Positions 56,495-64,000 of a stretch of 64,000 nt of DNA are shown piece after piece. Origin of the DNA: Spirosoma pollinicola (GTDB taxonomy: Bacteria > Bacteroidota > Bacteroidia > Cytophagales > Spirosomataceae); assembly GCF_002831565.1 (NCBI RefSeq), contig NZ_CP025096.1, forward strand, positions 1 to 64,000, written 5' to 3'. The notes below the pieces were generated by a model. The model saw nothing but the letters and a program-made list of their open reading frames with translations, was not told where the DNA came from and ran no database searches. The position numbers were made by a program, and so were the translations under genes. Positions within the stretch are counted from its first letter, which is position 1, and each line of letters starts with the position of its first letter.

Positions 56495-56575
56495 CATAAT
56501 GGAGAATGTAGAGTGTATAATGTGTTGCTTTCGTGGCCAGCTATAGTATACATTCTACACTATTCATTCTCCATT
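56495..56575. repeat. Imperfect long hairpin between HAD and M50 genes
   Basis: CATAATGGAGAATG and TAGAGTGTATA on the left pair with reverse-complement words on the right (TATACATTCTACACTATT, CATTCTCCATTA), with a small internal bulge. It fills the gap of 114 bp. Confidence 0.65.
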
Positions 56576-56579
56576 AATA

Positions 56580-57233
56580 TCATACATCCTTTAAGTGGTC
56601 TAGTATTGTTAATGGGGGCTGAACATGTATAGCCTGAATACCTAACCCGGCAGCGGCTTTGATGTTCGCGGCATTATCGTCTAAAAAAGCGGTTTCTCCG
56701 GCAATTAGCCCGGCATCAGCCAGAACGTGCTGATAAATTTCGGGGGAGGGTTTCATCATCTGAACAGCATACGAATAATATACCTTCTCAAAAATTTCCT
56801 CCAATGTCGGCTGATTCATGCCTTTCAGCACATCATTTACCCTCCGAATATGAATAGGACTGGTATTGCTCAGCAGGAACACTCGGTACTTCGTTGTAAG
56901 CTCCTTAACACGCTCAAGCCGTTCGACAGGCAAGTCGAGCAGAATGGTATTCCAGGCAGTATCAATCACTTCATCAGCCCAGCCATCCGGTGCATCGTTT
57001 CTGGTTTTTACCAATTGCCGAACATGGCTGCGAAAGGCTTCATCATCAATAAGACCAGTTTCGTACTGACCCACAATGTCGTGCTGCATCCAGAGGTCGC
57101 GCACCTCATCTTCAGGGAGGTTAGCCAACATGGCGAAGTTCCGAATGGGGGCCGTCAGGTCTATCGGGATGATCACATCGCCGAGGTCGAAAATAATGTT
57201 TTTGAGGGTTGTTGTGTTGAGCGTAGACTCCAT
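56580..57233 (-). CDS. HAD-superfamily hydrolase
   Basis: 217 residues from the ATG at 57233; the frame is open to 57317 but the extra 28 residues have no family counterpart. Motif I is NIIFDLGDVIIPID, which has the first Asp but GDV in place of the usual DxD (second residue is G, not D); motif II is LLSNTSPIH, motif III K in MMKPSPEIY, and motif IV FLDDNAANIKAA. It resembles HAD family subfamily IA hydrolases (epoxide hydrolase-like or haloacid-type). With FDLGDV the phosphatase proton donor is missing, so a substrate other than a phosphoester is possible. Confidence 0.85.
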   Translation of the reverse strand: MESTLNTTTLKNIIFDLGDVIIPIDLTAPIRNFAMLANLPEDEVRDLWMQHDIVGQYETGLIDDEAFRSHVRQLVKTRNDAPDGWADEVIDTAWNTILLDLPVERLERVKELTTKYRVFLLSNTSPIHIRRVNDVLKGMNQPTLEEIFEKVYYSYAVQMMKPSPEIYQHVLADAGLIAGETAFLDDNAANIKAAAGLGIQAIHVQPPLTILDHLKDV

Positions 57234-57340
57234 TTGCAGATTCCGTTCAGGTCTTATGTGAACCGGAAGCCAAAGATAGGGTTTGATTTGCAGACAAACG
57301 GAGAAAGAGAATAGCAAAGTTACGTGAAGACGACACTAAC

Positions 57341-57985
57341 TTAATTCGCCTGACTGTTCAACTCGCTCAAACAGTTTTTGAGTTCATCCAGGTACCGGCC
57401 ATACAAGCGGTGAATGTACCACCTGAGCATGAAATAAGTAGCGAGTACCGTACCAAGAGCCAGCACGAGTGAGATAACCAGAAAGGGCAAACCAGGATGC
57501 TCTGGCAACACCGAAAATGCAGGATCACTTCGATCATTAGTAGTACCCATGTAGATGCCCAGAATGGCACCTATTATCGCACCTAATGGTATCGCGCTCA
57601 TACAATAGCGATAGTAAGCGCTTACAAATCGATCAACAATAGCCGCGACTTCCTGTATATAGTTTCGAACAGAGCCGGTTGCCTGATTCAGTCGGGCGGT
57701 CAGCCGACGGTATTGCCAGGTAAAGGCAACCACCTGAACAACACTAATAACAACTAAACCCAGGCCCGCCCACCGAAAAATAGTTGAAGACCAGACCGCC
57801 ATCAAAAAGGACAGTACAAGAACAATCACTAACGCGAAAATAACTTCCCAGAGCATGTTTCTAAGAATTCGTTCAATGGCCGAACGAGACCGCTTCCGAA
57901 GCATTGTTTCGAGGTCAGATCCCGACTTGTCAGCAACTTGTTCAAATTGAGCCTGATAGAATACCTTGAATTCGTCGAGTTCCAT
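57341..57985 (-). CDS. Membrane protein of unknown function, sigma factor partner
   Basis: 214 residues. A charged helical N-terminus (MELDEFKVFYQAQFEQVADK ... RSRSAIERILRN, about 1-42) precedes two membrane helices (about 46-85), a loop helix (YRRLTARLNQATGSVRNYIQE), and two more (about 132-150 and 168-190). No known domain. It starts 2 bp after the sigma gene on the same strand, a spacing that argues for function with it, possibly as the cognate anti-sigma factor. The charged N-terminus would face the cytosol. Role is inference. Confidence 0.7.
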   Translation of the reverse strand: MELDEFKVFYQAQFEQVADKSGSDLETMLRKRSRSAIERILRNMLWEVIFALVIVLVLSFLMAVWSSTIFRWAGLGLVVISVVQVVAFTWQYRRLTARLNQATGSVRNYIQEVAAIVDRFVSAYYRYCMSAIPLGAIIGAILGIYMGTTNDRSDPAFSVLPEHPGLPFLVISLVLALGTVLATYFMLRWYIHRLYGRYLDELKNCLSELNSQAN

Positions 57986-57987
57986 CT

Positions 57988-58473
57988 TTAATTCTGTTGT
58001 ACCGTTTGTTTCAATTGCTGCTTGATACGACTCATTTTAACACCCACGTAATTAGGGGTTATACCCAACAATTGCCCAATGGCGGCATAGTCGTAATCAT
58101 CCAGGTAGAGCAGCACAAGTGCCTTATCTATTTTATCCAGTTGCCCAATCGCGGCATATAGCGCAGCAAATTGTGTTTCTGCAAACTCATCATCGAAGTC
58201 AGGGGGTTGTAAAACTGCGTCAAGACCGTCCTGAGACGGTTTTCGTTTTTCGCGACGGAAATGAGAAATGGCCGTATTTAAGCCAATCTGATAGAGCCAG
58301 GTTGAAAAGGCAGCCTCTTGACGGAAATTACGATTCGCCTTCCAGGCGTTTAGCAGAATTTCCTGAAACAGGTCTTGGCGATCTTCCGGTCTATCAGCAT
58401 AGAGGTGACAAACTTTATGGATGATTTTCTGATGCTGGCCGATCTGGCGAACAAACTCCTGCTCTGACAACAT
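57988..58473 (-). CDS. Sigma-70 family (ECF-like) sigma factor
   Basis: 161 residues from the ATG at 58473 (MLSEQEFVRQ); another ATG at 58488 adds five residues. Region 2 (VCHLYADRPEDRQDLFQEILLNAWKANRNF and STWLYQIGLNTAISHFRREKR) and region 4 (KALVLLYLDDYDYAAIGQLLGITPNYVGVKMSRIKQQLKQ) are clear. It overlaps in order with the other sigma block: M50 gene upstream, membrane gene downstream 2 bp away. Confidence 0.92.
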   Translation of the reverse strand: MLSEQEFVRQIGQHQKIIHKVCHLYADRPEDRQDLFQEILLNAWKANRNFRQEAAFSTWLYQIGLNTAISHFRREKRKPSQDGLDAVLQPPDFDDEFAETQFAALYAAIGQLDKIDKALVLLYLDDYDYAAIGQLLGITPNYVGVKMSRIKQQLKQTVQQN

Positions 58474-58501
58474 AAAAAACGATAGCAAGGTCTAAAGTTG
58501 C

Positions 58502-59665
58502 TTAGATTAGGGCATTTTGCCTACTCAAACTAGCCAGTAACTGCTGCCGTAGCCGATCTTCACTGCGAATGGGGTTGGTTGGCAGTGCTGTTACACCTCT
58601 GGTCACCCACTCGTTAATTTGCTCGGTCGATTCTCCCTGGGCACGGGCCAGTGCTGCCCAAAACAAATAACTGTAGGCTGACGGAAATTCATCGGGAGAG
58701 GGTTTGATTTTCGACCAGTTCATCAACGCCAGTTTCACATCTCGATCAATATAGGCGTAGGCAAAGGCCAGTTCTTTCCAGACCTCAATTTTCATCAGGC
58801 TTGGCTGATCATCGAGCAAATCTTCCGCTTTTCTGAGATGATCAAACGCATTCGTCATCTCTTGCCGATCGAGGTAACGATAATAGGCCATGATATGGGC
58901 AAATAGTTGCAACGATGACTCCGGCTCTTTCGTTAACAGGGCTATTTGTTCCTGATTTAGGGTCGCGTAGGGCTGTCCTGACTGGCTATGTACCAGCAAC
59001 TCAAGCGTTGCCTGTTCTACCGCAGCCGGATGTCCACCACCCATAAGGCGCATGAACCGGGCGCGATCTGTAAAGAATGGACCCGTCCGACCAGGAATGG
59101 TTGTTGCCAGAAAAAACATGCTCGAAAACACACCAAAAATCAAGCTAGAACAAACGGCTATACGCGCCACGGCCGACGAATCGGGTGTTAGCGCATTGGC
59201 ACCTACATACCCTAACCAAAGCGTTAATGCACCCATTAGTAAACTAATAAGCGGACCAGCAGCCACAATAGCCGCAAACTTTTTCCGAAGGAAATTATCC
59301 GTTCGAATGGGCACCGTTCCCGATACTCCCCCATAGAGCCCGGCATCCCGATTGAGGTACCATTGTACTTGATCAGTATCGGGATGCCTACGAATTCCCA
59401 ATGGCCCGACAACCAGTATGTAAAACCGAAAGTTAAGCGCCAGCCCCGTAAGCAGGTGACCTAATTCATGCACCAATAAAGCAGCCCAGGCGGCCACCAG
59501 GACGCTCGCCAGCTTTATGGCATCTTCCCAGCCATTACTGGCGTAGGCTATGTTTTTCAGGACAGCCTCGGAAAAGGCGTGTTGTACTACCCATACACCT
59601 CCATAACCGAGAGTTGCTCCGGCAATGGCCACTAACATCATTCGAAATATGTTCTTCTTTTTCAT
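58502..59665 (-). CDS. M50-family metalloprotease with helical C-terminal tail
   Basis: 387 residues. Membrane helices in the first 190, with zinc site H66-E-L-G-H70 (LLVHELGHLLTG) and a further acid D200 in GPFFTDRARF in place of the usual NPxxxxDG motif. After about residue 200 a soluble helical region follows (ESSLQLFAHIMAYYRYLDRQEMTNAFDHL), with TPR-like spacing. Predicted active as a membrane or periplasmic protease, but the altered second motif leaves substrate cleavage mode open. It precedes the sigma gene by 28 bp and follows a small membrane gene by 5 bp. Confidence 0.85.
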   Translation of the reverse strand: MKKKNIFRMMLVAIAGATLGYGGVWVVQHAFSEAVLKNIAYASNGWEDAIKLASVLVAAWAALLVHELGHLLTGLALNFRFYILVVGPLGIRRHPDTDQVQWYLNRDAGLYGGVSGTVPIRTDNFLRKKFAAIVAAGPLISLLMGALTLWLGYVGANALTPDSSAVARIAVCSSLIFGVFSSMFFLATTIPGRTGPFFTDRARFMRLMGGGHPAAVEQATLELLVHSQSGQPYATLNQEQIALLTKEPESSLQLFAHIMAYYRYLDRQEMTNAFDHLRKAEDLLDDQPSLMKIEVWKELAFAYAYIDRDVKLALMNWSKIKPSPDEFPSAYSYLFWAALARAQGESTEQINEWVTRGVTALPTNPIRSEDRLRQQLLASLSRQNALI

Positions 59666-59670
59666 ACGGC

Positions 59671-59946
59671 TCAGGCGCCAAAGGTTCTCCAGTAGACTAG
59701 AACAATAGCCACCATAACTAACAAATGGGTAATAAGCCAGGCCCGCTGCCAGCGTGGTCGATGGTCCCAGGGTACAGTTTGATCGAAGGGGTCGAAAATC
59801 AGGGCGACTCCCAGATTGGCAGCTGCATCATCATAGGAACCGGTCAGAAAGAAATAGAGACAAAGCAGAACGAACGCTCCATACATCGCGCGATTTATTT
59901 TAATGGAGCGGGGGTTATTTTGGGTAGATGGATTAACAGAGCGCAT
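59671..59946 (-). CDS. Small two-helix membrane protein
   Basis: 91 residues with membrane helices at about 21-40 (MYGAFVLLCLYFFLTGSY) and 68-86 (WLITHLLVMVAIVLVYW). The loop DPFDQTVPWDHRPRWQRAW is conserved-looking in Bacteroidota as far as I recall. No function known. It starts a tight minus-strand run of four genes with the M50 gene 5 bp downstream. Confidence 0.7.
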   Translation of the reverse strand: MRSVNPSTQNNPRSIKINRAMYGAFVLLCLYFFLTGSYDDAAANLGVALIFDPFDQTVPWDHRPRWQRAWLITHLLVMVAIVLVYWRTFGA

Positions 59947-60128
59947 CGTATTAGCTGGTTTTTAGCTTATTAGTCGCTATCGTACCCTAAATATTACAAA
60001 GTGACGAAGTTTTTTTAGTGACCCTGTCCAAGCTACAGGCACCCCCCAGCAATAAGGTATTTGAGCGATGAGAAAAAGATAAGGTTAGATTTGCAGACAA
60101 ACGGTGATATGATAAAGCTTGATTACAA

Positions 60129-60161
60129 AAAAAGCCGCTGGGACTCTCCCAGCGGCTTTTT
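60129..60161 (-). terminator. accA terminator
   Basis: 15-bp perfect stem (60129-60143 with 60147-60161, loop CTC) beginning and ending in A/T runs, so it can act on both strands. It lies just past the accA stop codon. Confidence 0.9.
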
Positions 60162-60184
60162 CTATAAATATATAATCCAGTCTA

Positions 60185-61153
60185 CTATTCCACCACAACA
60201 CCCATATCACAGAATTTATCAATACGTTGATTGATGCGTTCCTGTGGGTCAATGGCGTTTAGTTCGGCAATGGTGTTCAGGATAACTTCTTTCAGATGAT
60301 TGGCCATCGCCTGATGGTCGTTGTGAGCGCCCCCAATAGGCTCTTCCACAATTTCATCTACCAGTTTATTCAGCTTCATATCACGGGCGGTCAGCTTCAT
60401 GGCTTCGGCCGCCTGCTCTTTGAAATCCCAGCTTCGCCAGAGAATGGTCGAACAGTTTTCGGGCGAGATAACCGAATACCAGGTATTTTCCAGCATCATG
60501 ACTTTATCGCCAATCGCAATACCCAACGCTCCGCCCGATGCTCCTTCGCCAATGACGATACAGATAACGGGAACTGTGAGCATGAACATCTCTTTCAAAT
60601 TGCGGGCAATGGCTTCACCCTGCCCCCGCTCTTCGGCTTCCAGACCCGGAAAGGCCCCCGGCGTGTCAATCAGGGTAACAATGGGTATGTTGAACTTCTC
60701 TGCCAGTTTCATCAGGCGAAGAGCTTTTCGGTAGCCCTCGGGATTAGGCATCCCGAAGTTCCGGTGCTGACGCTGCTTGGTATTCCGGCCTTTTTGCTGC
60801 CCAATGATCATGACCGTTTGGCCCGGTTCGCCAGGGTGGCCAATTTCGCAGAAACCACCCACCATAGCCGGATCATCGCGAACGGTACGGTCACCGTGTA
60901 GTTCGATAAACTGATCGCACATAAGCGAAATGTAATCGAGCGTGTAGGGCCGGTCCGGGTGGCGCGACAATTGCACACGCTGCCAACGGGTAAGGTTCTG
61001 AAAAATCTCCCGGCGCAGCCTGTCAATACTCTGCTCCAGCACTTTTACCGCTTCACTAACATCGATATTGCTGGTCTGAGCTAATTTCTTTGTCTCTTCC
61101 AGCCGCGCTTCGAGGTCGGCAATGGGTTTTTCAAAATCGAGGTAGGTTCTCAT
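60185..61153 (-). CDS. accA: Acetyl-CoA carboxylase carboxyltransferase subunit alpha
   Basis: 322 residues. Part of the enzyme that makes malonyl-CoA for fatty acid synthesis. Family blocks visible: [18 protein letters not shown] at the start, [57 protein letters not shown], and [20 protein letters not shown]. accD is not in the window. A purine-rich hairpin fills the 87-bp gap to the next gene. Confidence 0.97.
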   Translation of the reverse strand: MRTYLDFEKPIADLEARLEETKKLAQTSNIDVSEAVKVLEQSIDRLRREIFQNLTRWQRVQLSRHPDRPYTLDYISLMCDQFIELHGDRTVRDDPAMVGGFCEIGHPGEPGQTVMIIGQQKGRNTKQRQHRNFGMPNPEGYRKALRLMKLAEKFNIPIVTLIDTPGAFPGLEAEERGQGEAIARNLKEMFMLTVPVICIVIGEGASGGALGIAIGDKVMMLENTWYSVISPENCSTILWRSWDFKEQAAEAMKLTARDMKLNKLVDEIVEEPIGGAHNDHQAMANHLKEVILNTIAELNAIDPQERINQRIDKFCDMGVVVE

Positions 61154-61159
61154 AAAAAA

Positions 61160-61240
61160 AGGGAGATAGGAGGAAGGGGAATAAAGGGAAAAGCGGTTTT
61201 AAACCCATTCTCCCTTTCCTCCCTTTCGTCCCTTTACTCC
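61160..61240. repeat. Purine-rich imperfect hairpin between accA and the MBL gene
   Basis: A purine-rich left arm (GGGAGATAGGAGGAAGGG) faces a pyrimidine-rich right arm (CTCCCTTTCCTCCCTTTCG) across about 35 nt. Pairing is imperfect. No T-tract for termination. Confidence 0.55.
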
Positions 61241-62671
61241 TTAAAGTTCATAGCTTTCGCCTTTCTTTGGAATAATCACCTGTGGATAACCTTCTTCGGC
61301 CAGTGTGGCTTTGAATGATTCCATGCTTTCATATTCGCCGTGAACCAGAAAAATATTTTTGAGCGATTCGGGCGATTGCATACCCACAAAATTAATCAAA
61401 TCATTGCGGTCGCCGTGACCGCTGAATACGTCAATCTTTTCAATGTTGGCCAGCACCTGATGGTCAGTTCCCTTGATGCTCAGCGTTTGCTGTCCGTTCA
61501 GCAATCGCCAGCCGAGCGTTCCTTCAGCACAGTAGCCGATAATCAGAATGGTGGCGTATGGATTGCTGATATTTTCGGCCACGTGGTATTCAACCCGCCC
61601 GCCCTGTACCATGCCCGACGATGAGATAATAATACACGGCTCGCCAAAATTCGAAACGGCTTTACTGGCTTTTGACGATTCCAAAAACTGAAAATTCTGA
61701 AAATCGAATAAGGCTTCGTTCTCCTTGAAAAACTCCCTTGCCTCTGTACTCAGCATTTTTATGTGCTGAGAATAGATTTTGGAGCTCTCAAACGCCATCG
61801 GACTGTCCGAGAAAACCCGAATTGGCGGAAAATTCCGTTCGGTATACAGTCGGTTAAGGGTATAAAGAAGTGCCTGTGTCCGCCCAACGCTGAAGGACGG
61901 AATGATGAGCCGTCCCGGTATGTCGATACAAGTCCGCTGAATAATATCGGCCAGCGCGTCTTCGGGAGACATCAGGTTCTCGTGGAGACGATTGCCGTAG
62001 GTGCTTTCGCAAACGAGGTAATCGACTTGTGGAACGGTTGCCGGATCAACTAAAAGCGGGTAATTTTTGCGGCCAATGTCACCCGAGAAGCAGATACTTT
62101 TCCGTTCGCCATTTTCCATCACATTGATAACGATGTGCGCTGCACCCAGCAAGTGACCTGCCGGAATAAACGTCACATCGACGCCATCGGCCACTTTAAA
62201 CTTCCGGTTGAAGCCAATGGGCACCACATTTTCCATCGCTTCACGAACCTGTCTGTCTAGAAACAGGTCTTTCTGCATTTGAGACTGCCGGTCTCTTACC
62301 CGCTGCTTTTTACTGGCGTTCAGCTCATTGATACGCTTCTGATTCAAGGAAGCTGCATCTTTGAGCAGCACATTGGTCAGCGCGAACGTTGGTTCAGTAC
62401 ACAAAATCTGGCCTTCGTATCCTTCACGAAACAGATTAGGCAAATTGCCCGAGTGATCCACGTGGGCGTGAGTCAGTAATACCAGATTGATGCTTGAGGC
62501 CTCAAACGGAAAATATCCCGGATGAGTAACGGCGGGGGTCGTTTGACCGTTAGAACTGGAACGCTCCAGATCGGAACCACAGTCAATCAGGATGCGGTAA
62601 TCATCCTCCAGTTCCAGCAGATACATACTGCCGGTTACCTGCCGGGCCGCCCCCAGAAATGATAATTTCAT
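61241..62671 (-). CDS. MBL-fold hydrolase with beta-CASP/RNA-specificity domain
   Basis: 476 residues from the ATG at 62671 (MKLSFLGAARQVTGSMYLL), the standard start; the frame is open to 62749. The zinc motif is HAHVDHSGN, with further ligands in PAGHLLGAAH and CFSGDIG. The beta-CASP insert and C-terminal block with VFSDSPMA, IIISSSGMVQGGRVEYH and VFSGHGDRNDLI place it with the CPSF/YmdA-like MBL enzymes that act on RNA. Cytosolic. The role here, RNA processing or decay, is inferred from family. Confidence 0.9.
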   Translation of the reverse strand: MKLSFLGAARQVTGSMYLLELEDDYRILIDCGSDLERSSSNGQTTPAVTHPGYFPFEASSINLVLLTHAHVDHSGNLPNLFREGYEGQILCTEPTFALTNVLLKDAASLNQKRINELNASKKQRVRDRQSQMQKDLFLDRQVREAMENVVPIGFNRKFKVADGVDVTFIPAGHLLGAAHIVINVMENGERKSICFSGDIGRKNYPLLVDPATVPQVDYLVCESTYGNRLHENLMSPEDALADIIQRTCIDIPGRLIIPSFSVGRTQALLYTLNRLYTERNFPPIRVFSDSPMAFESSKIYSQHIKMLSTEAREFFKENEALFDFQNFQFLESSKASKAVSNFGEPCIIISSSGMVQGGRVEYHVAENISNPYATILIIGYCAEGTLGWRLLNGQQTLSIKGTDHQVLANIEKIDVFSGHGDRNDLINFVGMQSPESLKNIFLVHGEYESMESFKATLAEEGYPQVIIPKKGESYEL

Positions 62672-62805
62672 GCTTGCAACTTTAACTATTCGGTGTCGTT
62701 TATTCGATGTCTTGAGGTAGGTGCTTCTAAAGCAAGTTGGGTGGCGCAAACTTCGTAAGTTTGCAAAAGTACGAAATACCCGTTGAATCGCCTAACTGTT
62801 ACTGA

Positions 62806-64000
62806 ATGCACTTTTTCTCCCATTTTCCAGCTTCTCTGTCTATTTTTTCTGTCGTCTGTTTTCTTACCTTATCAGCCTCGACACCGGCCCTTTCGCAGGC
62901 CCAACCATCTGCCGATTCGCTTGCTATTCAGCAACTAATCAGGCAGGTAGACGAATTTCAGGCGGGCCCGGCAACCCGCTATGGAACAGTCTCTTTGTCG
63001 GTTCGACGGGTGCGGGATGGCGAAGAATTTATTGGTTACAATGCGCGAATGAGTCTGCCTTCGGCCTCCACACTCAAATTAATTACCACCGCTACGGCCC
63101 TGGCTGTTCTTGGGCCAAACTATACCTACACGACTACGCTCGAATACGATGGCGCGATCAAAGACAGCGTATTAACCGGAAATCTATACATTCGGGGCAC
63201 AGGCGACCCCTCGCTGGGTAGCTGGCGATTCCCGAATTACTACGACCTCCCATCGCTCCTTACCAGCTGGTCCGGTGCCGTTCGGGCTGCGGGTATCCGC
63301 CGAATTCAGGGAGCTGTTATTGGCGATGCCAGTTTGTATGATGACCTCACTACCCCCGAAACCTGGCCGTTTGGCGATTTGGGCAACTATTACGGGGCCA
63401 GTCTCAGTGCACTGAATGTGAATGAAAATCTGTATCGGGTATTTTTCCGACCGGGTAAATCGGTCGGTACTCCTGCAAGCGTACTTCGTACAGACCCGCT
63501 ACTCCCCTACCTGAGCTTTCGCAACACAGTCACGACCGACGCAGCCAATACCGGCGATCAGGTAAATATTCTGGGCGCACCATTTATGAACCAGCAGTGG
63601 CTAACGGGCAAAGTCCCTATGGGTGAGCCTGCCAATGAGTTCAGCGTAAAAGGGGCAATGCCCGATCCGGCTTATTTTTCGGCCTACGCCCTTCAGAATC
63701 AACTTATACAGGATAGCATATCGATCAGCAACGCACCAACGTCGATAGGCGGAGGCTTGTCTGCAACGATTGTCACAACAGGTAAACGTACGATGCTGAA
63801 TCAGCATAAATCGCCCTTATTAACGGAACTGGTTCAGCAAACGAATTTCCAGAGTATCAATCTATACGCCGAGGCTCTATTGAGAGCAACAGCGTTGACC
63901 CTCAATAAATCCGTCCGGTCAACAAGCACCAGCATTGACGCATTGATCGCGTTTTGGAAAAGCAAAGGTGTCGCACTGGATGGCTTTCGGATTCGGGATG
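62806..64000 (+). CDS. dacB: D-alanyl-D-alanine carboxypeptidase/endopeptidase (PBP4 type), partial
   Basis: 398 codons before the right edge; the C-terminus is cut off. A signal peptide (SIFSVVCFLTLSASTPALSQA, about 12-32) precedes the penicilloyl-serine domain. The SxxK motif is S88-T-L-K91 in PSASTLKL, and the SxN motif is S350-I-N352 in QSINLYAE. The final KTG box lies beyond the window. Family members trim peptidoglycan stem peptides in the periplasm. It is divergent from the MBL gene. Confidence 0.92.
   Translation, partial: MHFFSHFPASLSIFSVVCFLTLSASTPALSQAQPSADSLAIQQLIRQVDEFQAGPATRYGTVSLSVRRVRDGEEFIGYNARMSLPSASTLKLITTATALAVLGPNYTYTTTLEYDGAIKDSVLTGNLYIRGTGDPSLGSWRFPNYYDLPSLLTSWSGAVRAAGIRRIQGAVIGDASLYDDLTTPETWPFGDLGNYYGASLSALNVNENLYRVFFRPGKSVGTPASVLRTDPLLPYLSFRNTVTTDAANTGDQVNILGAPFMNQQWLTGKVPMGEPANEFSVKGAMPDPAYFSAYALQNQLIQDSISISNAPTSIGGGLSATIVTTGKRTMLNQHKSPLLTELVQQTNFQSINLYAEALLRATALTLNKSVRSTSTSIDALIAFWKSKGVALDGFRIRD

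Noticed and set aside
56727-57314. Plus-strand open frame of 195 codons
   Set aside because: Antisense shadow of the HAD gene.
60296-60901. Plus-strand open frame of 201 codons
   Set aside because: Antisense shadow of accA.

Overview
The window looks like a piece of a Bacteroidota chromosome, most probably a Cytophagales member close to Spirosoma. This rests on the protein families (a T9SS-sorted beta-helix protein, BatB/BatC-like proteins, DUF2279, DUF4332, DUF819, an ISAon1-type transposase), on promoters of the form TTG-19/20-TAnnTTTG, on few Shine-Dalgarno sequences, and on moderate GC with AT-rich spacers. The species call is inference; no rRNA is present.

Layout. 1-0.7 kb: an N-terminal ISAon1-type transposase fragment on the minus strand with an in-frame 72-bp tandem duplication, then tRNA-Pro(TGG) and tRNA-Ser(GCT). 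0.8-7.2 kb: a forward run of housekeeping genes (BatB/BatC-like pair, thiolase, purC, STAS-like protein, RNase Z, diadenylate cyclase cdaA). 7.3-14.3 kb: sparse and AT-rich, with a DUF4332 protein, a small hypothetical gene, DUF2279, mqo, an SMP-30 protein and a decayed AraC regulator. 14.3-21.9 kb: two tandem giant beta-helix proteins with related N-termini and different C-terminal modules. 22-28.6 kb: rhodanese, then a LacI regulator divergent from a GH3 glycosidase-uxuA-DUF819 locus with paired LacI-type operator candidates. 28.8-33.5 kb: a MarR-controlled tripartite efflux operon (tolC-emrA-emrB). 33.9-42.4 kb: an extradiol dioxygenase, a Crp/Fnr regulator, fumC, a dienelactone hydrolase, and an oxidative pentose phosphate group (zwf, KdgF-like cupin, pgl, divergent rpiB). 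42.5-49.6 kb: ABC exporter, FUSC protein, exonuclease, membrane AraC regulator, a secreted unknown and YceI.

49.6-60 kb is the most interesting part. On the minus strand, two blocks repeat the order M50 (site-2-protease-type) metalloprotease, sigma-70 family factor, membrane protein. In the second block the single-pass TPR anti-sigma candidate is followed by a cytosolic subtilisin-like S8 protease and a membrane-anchored TPR-CHAT (caspase-like) protein, with overlapping or nearly touching genes. This is a candidate proteolysis-controlled transcription system. 60-64 kb returns to housekeeping (accA, an MBL/beta-CASP RNA-processing-type hydrolase, and a partial dacB running off the right edge).

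A second theme is structural: many intercistronic gaps are filled by long imperfect or perfect palindromes (for example 4726-4782, 21948-21991, 22434-22529, 30355-30450, 33795-33874, 40301-40338, 42421-42518, 56495-56575), some overlapping start or stop codons. Several are too long and too poor in T-tracts to be ordinary terminators.
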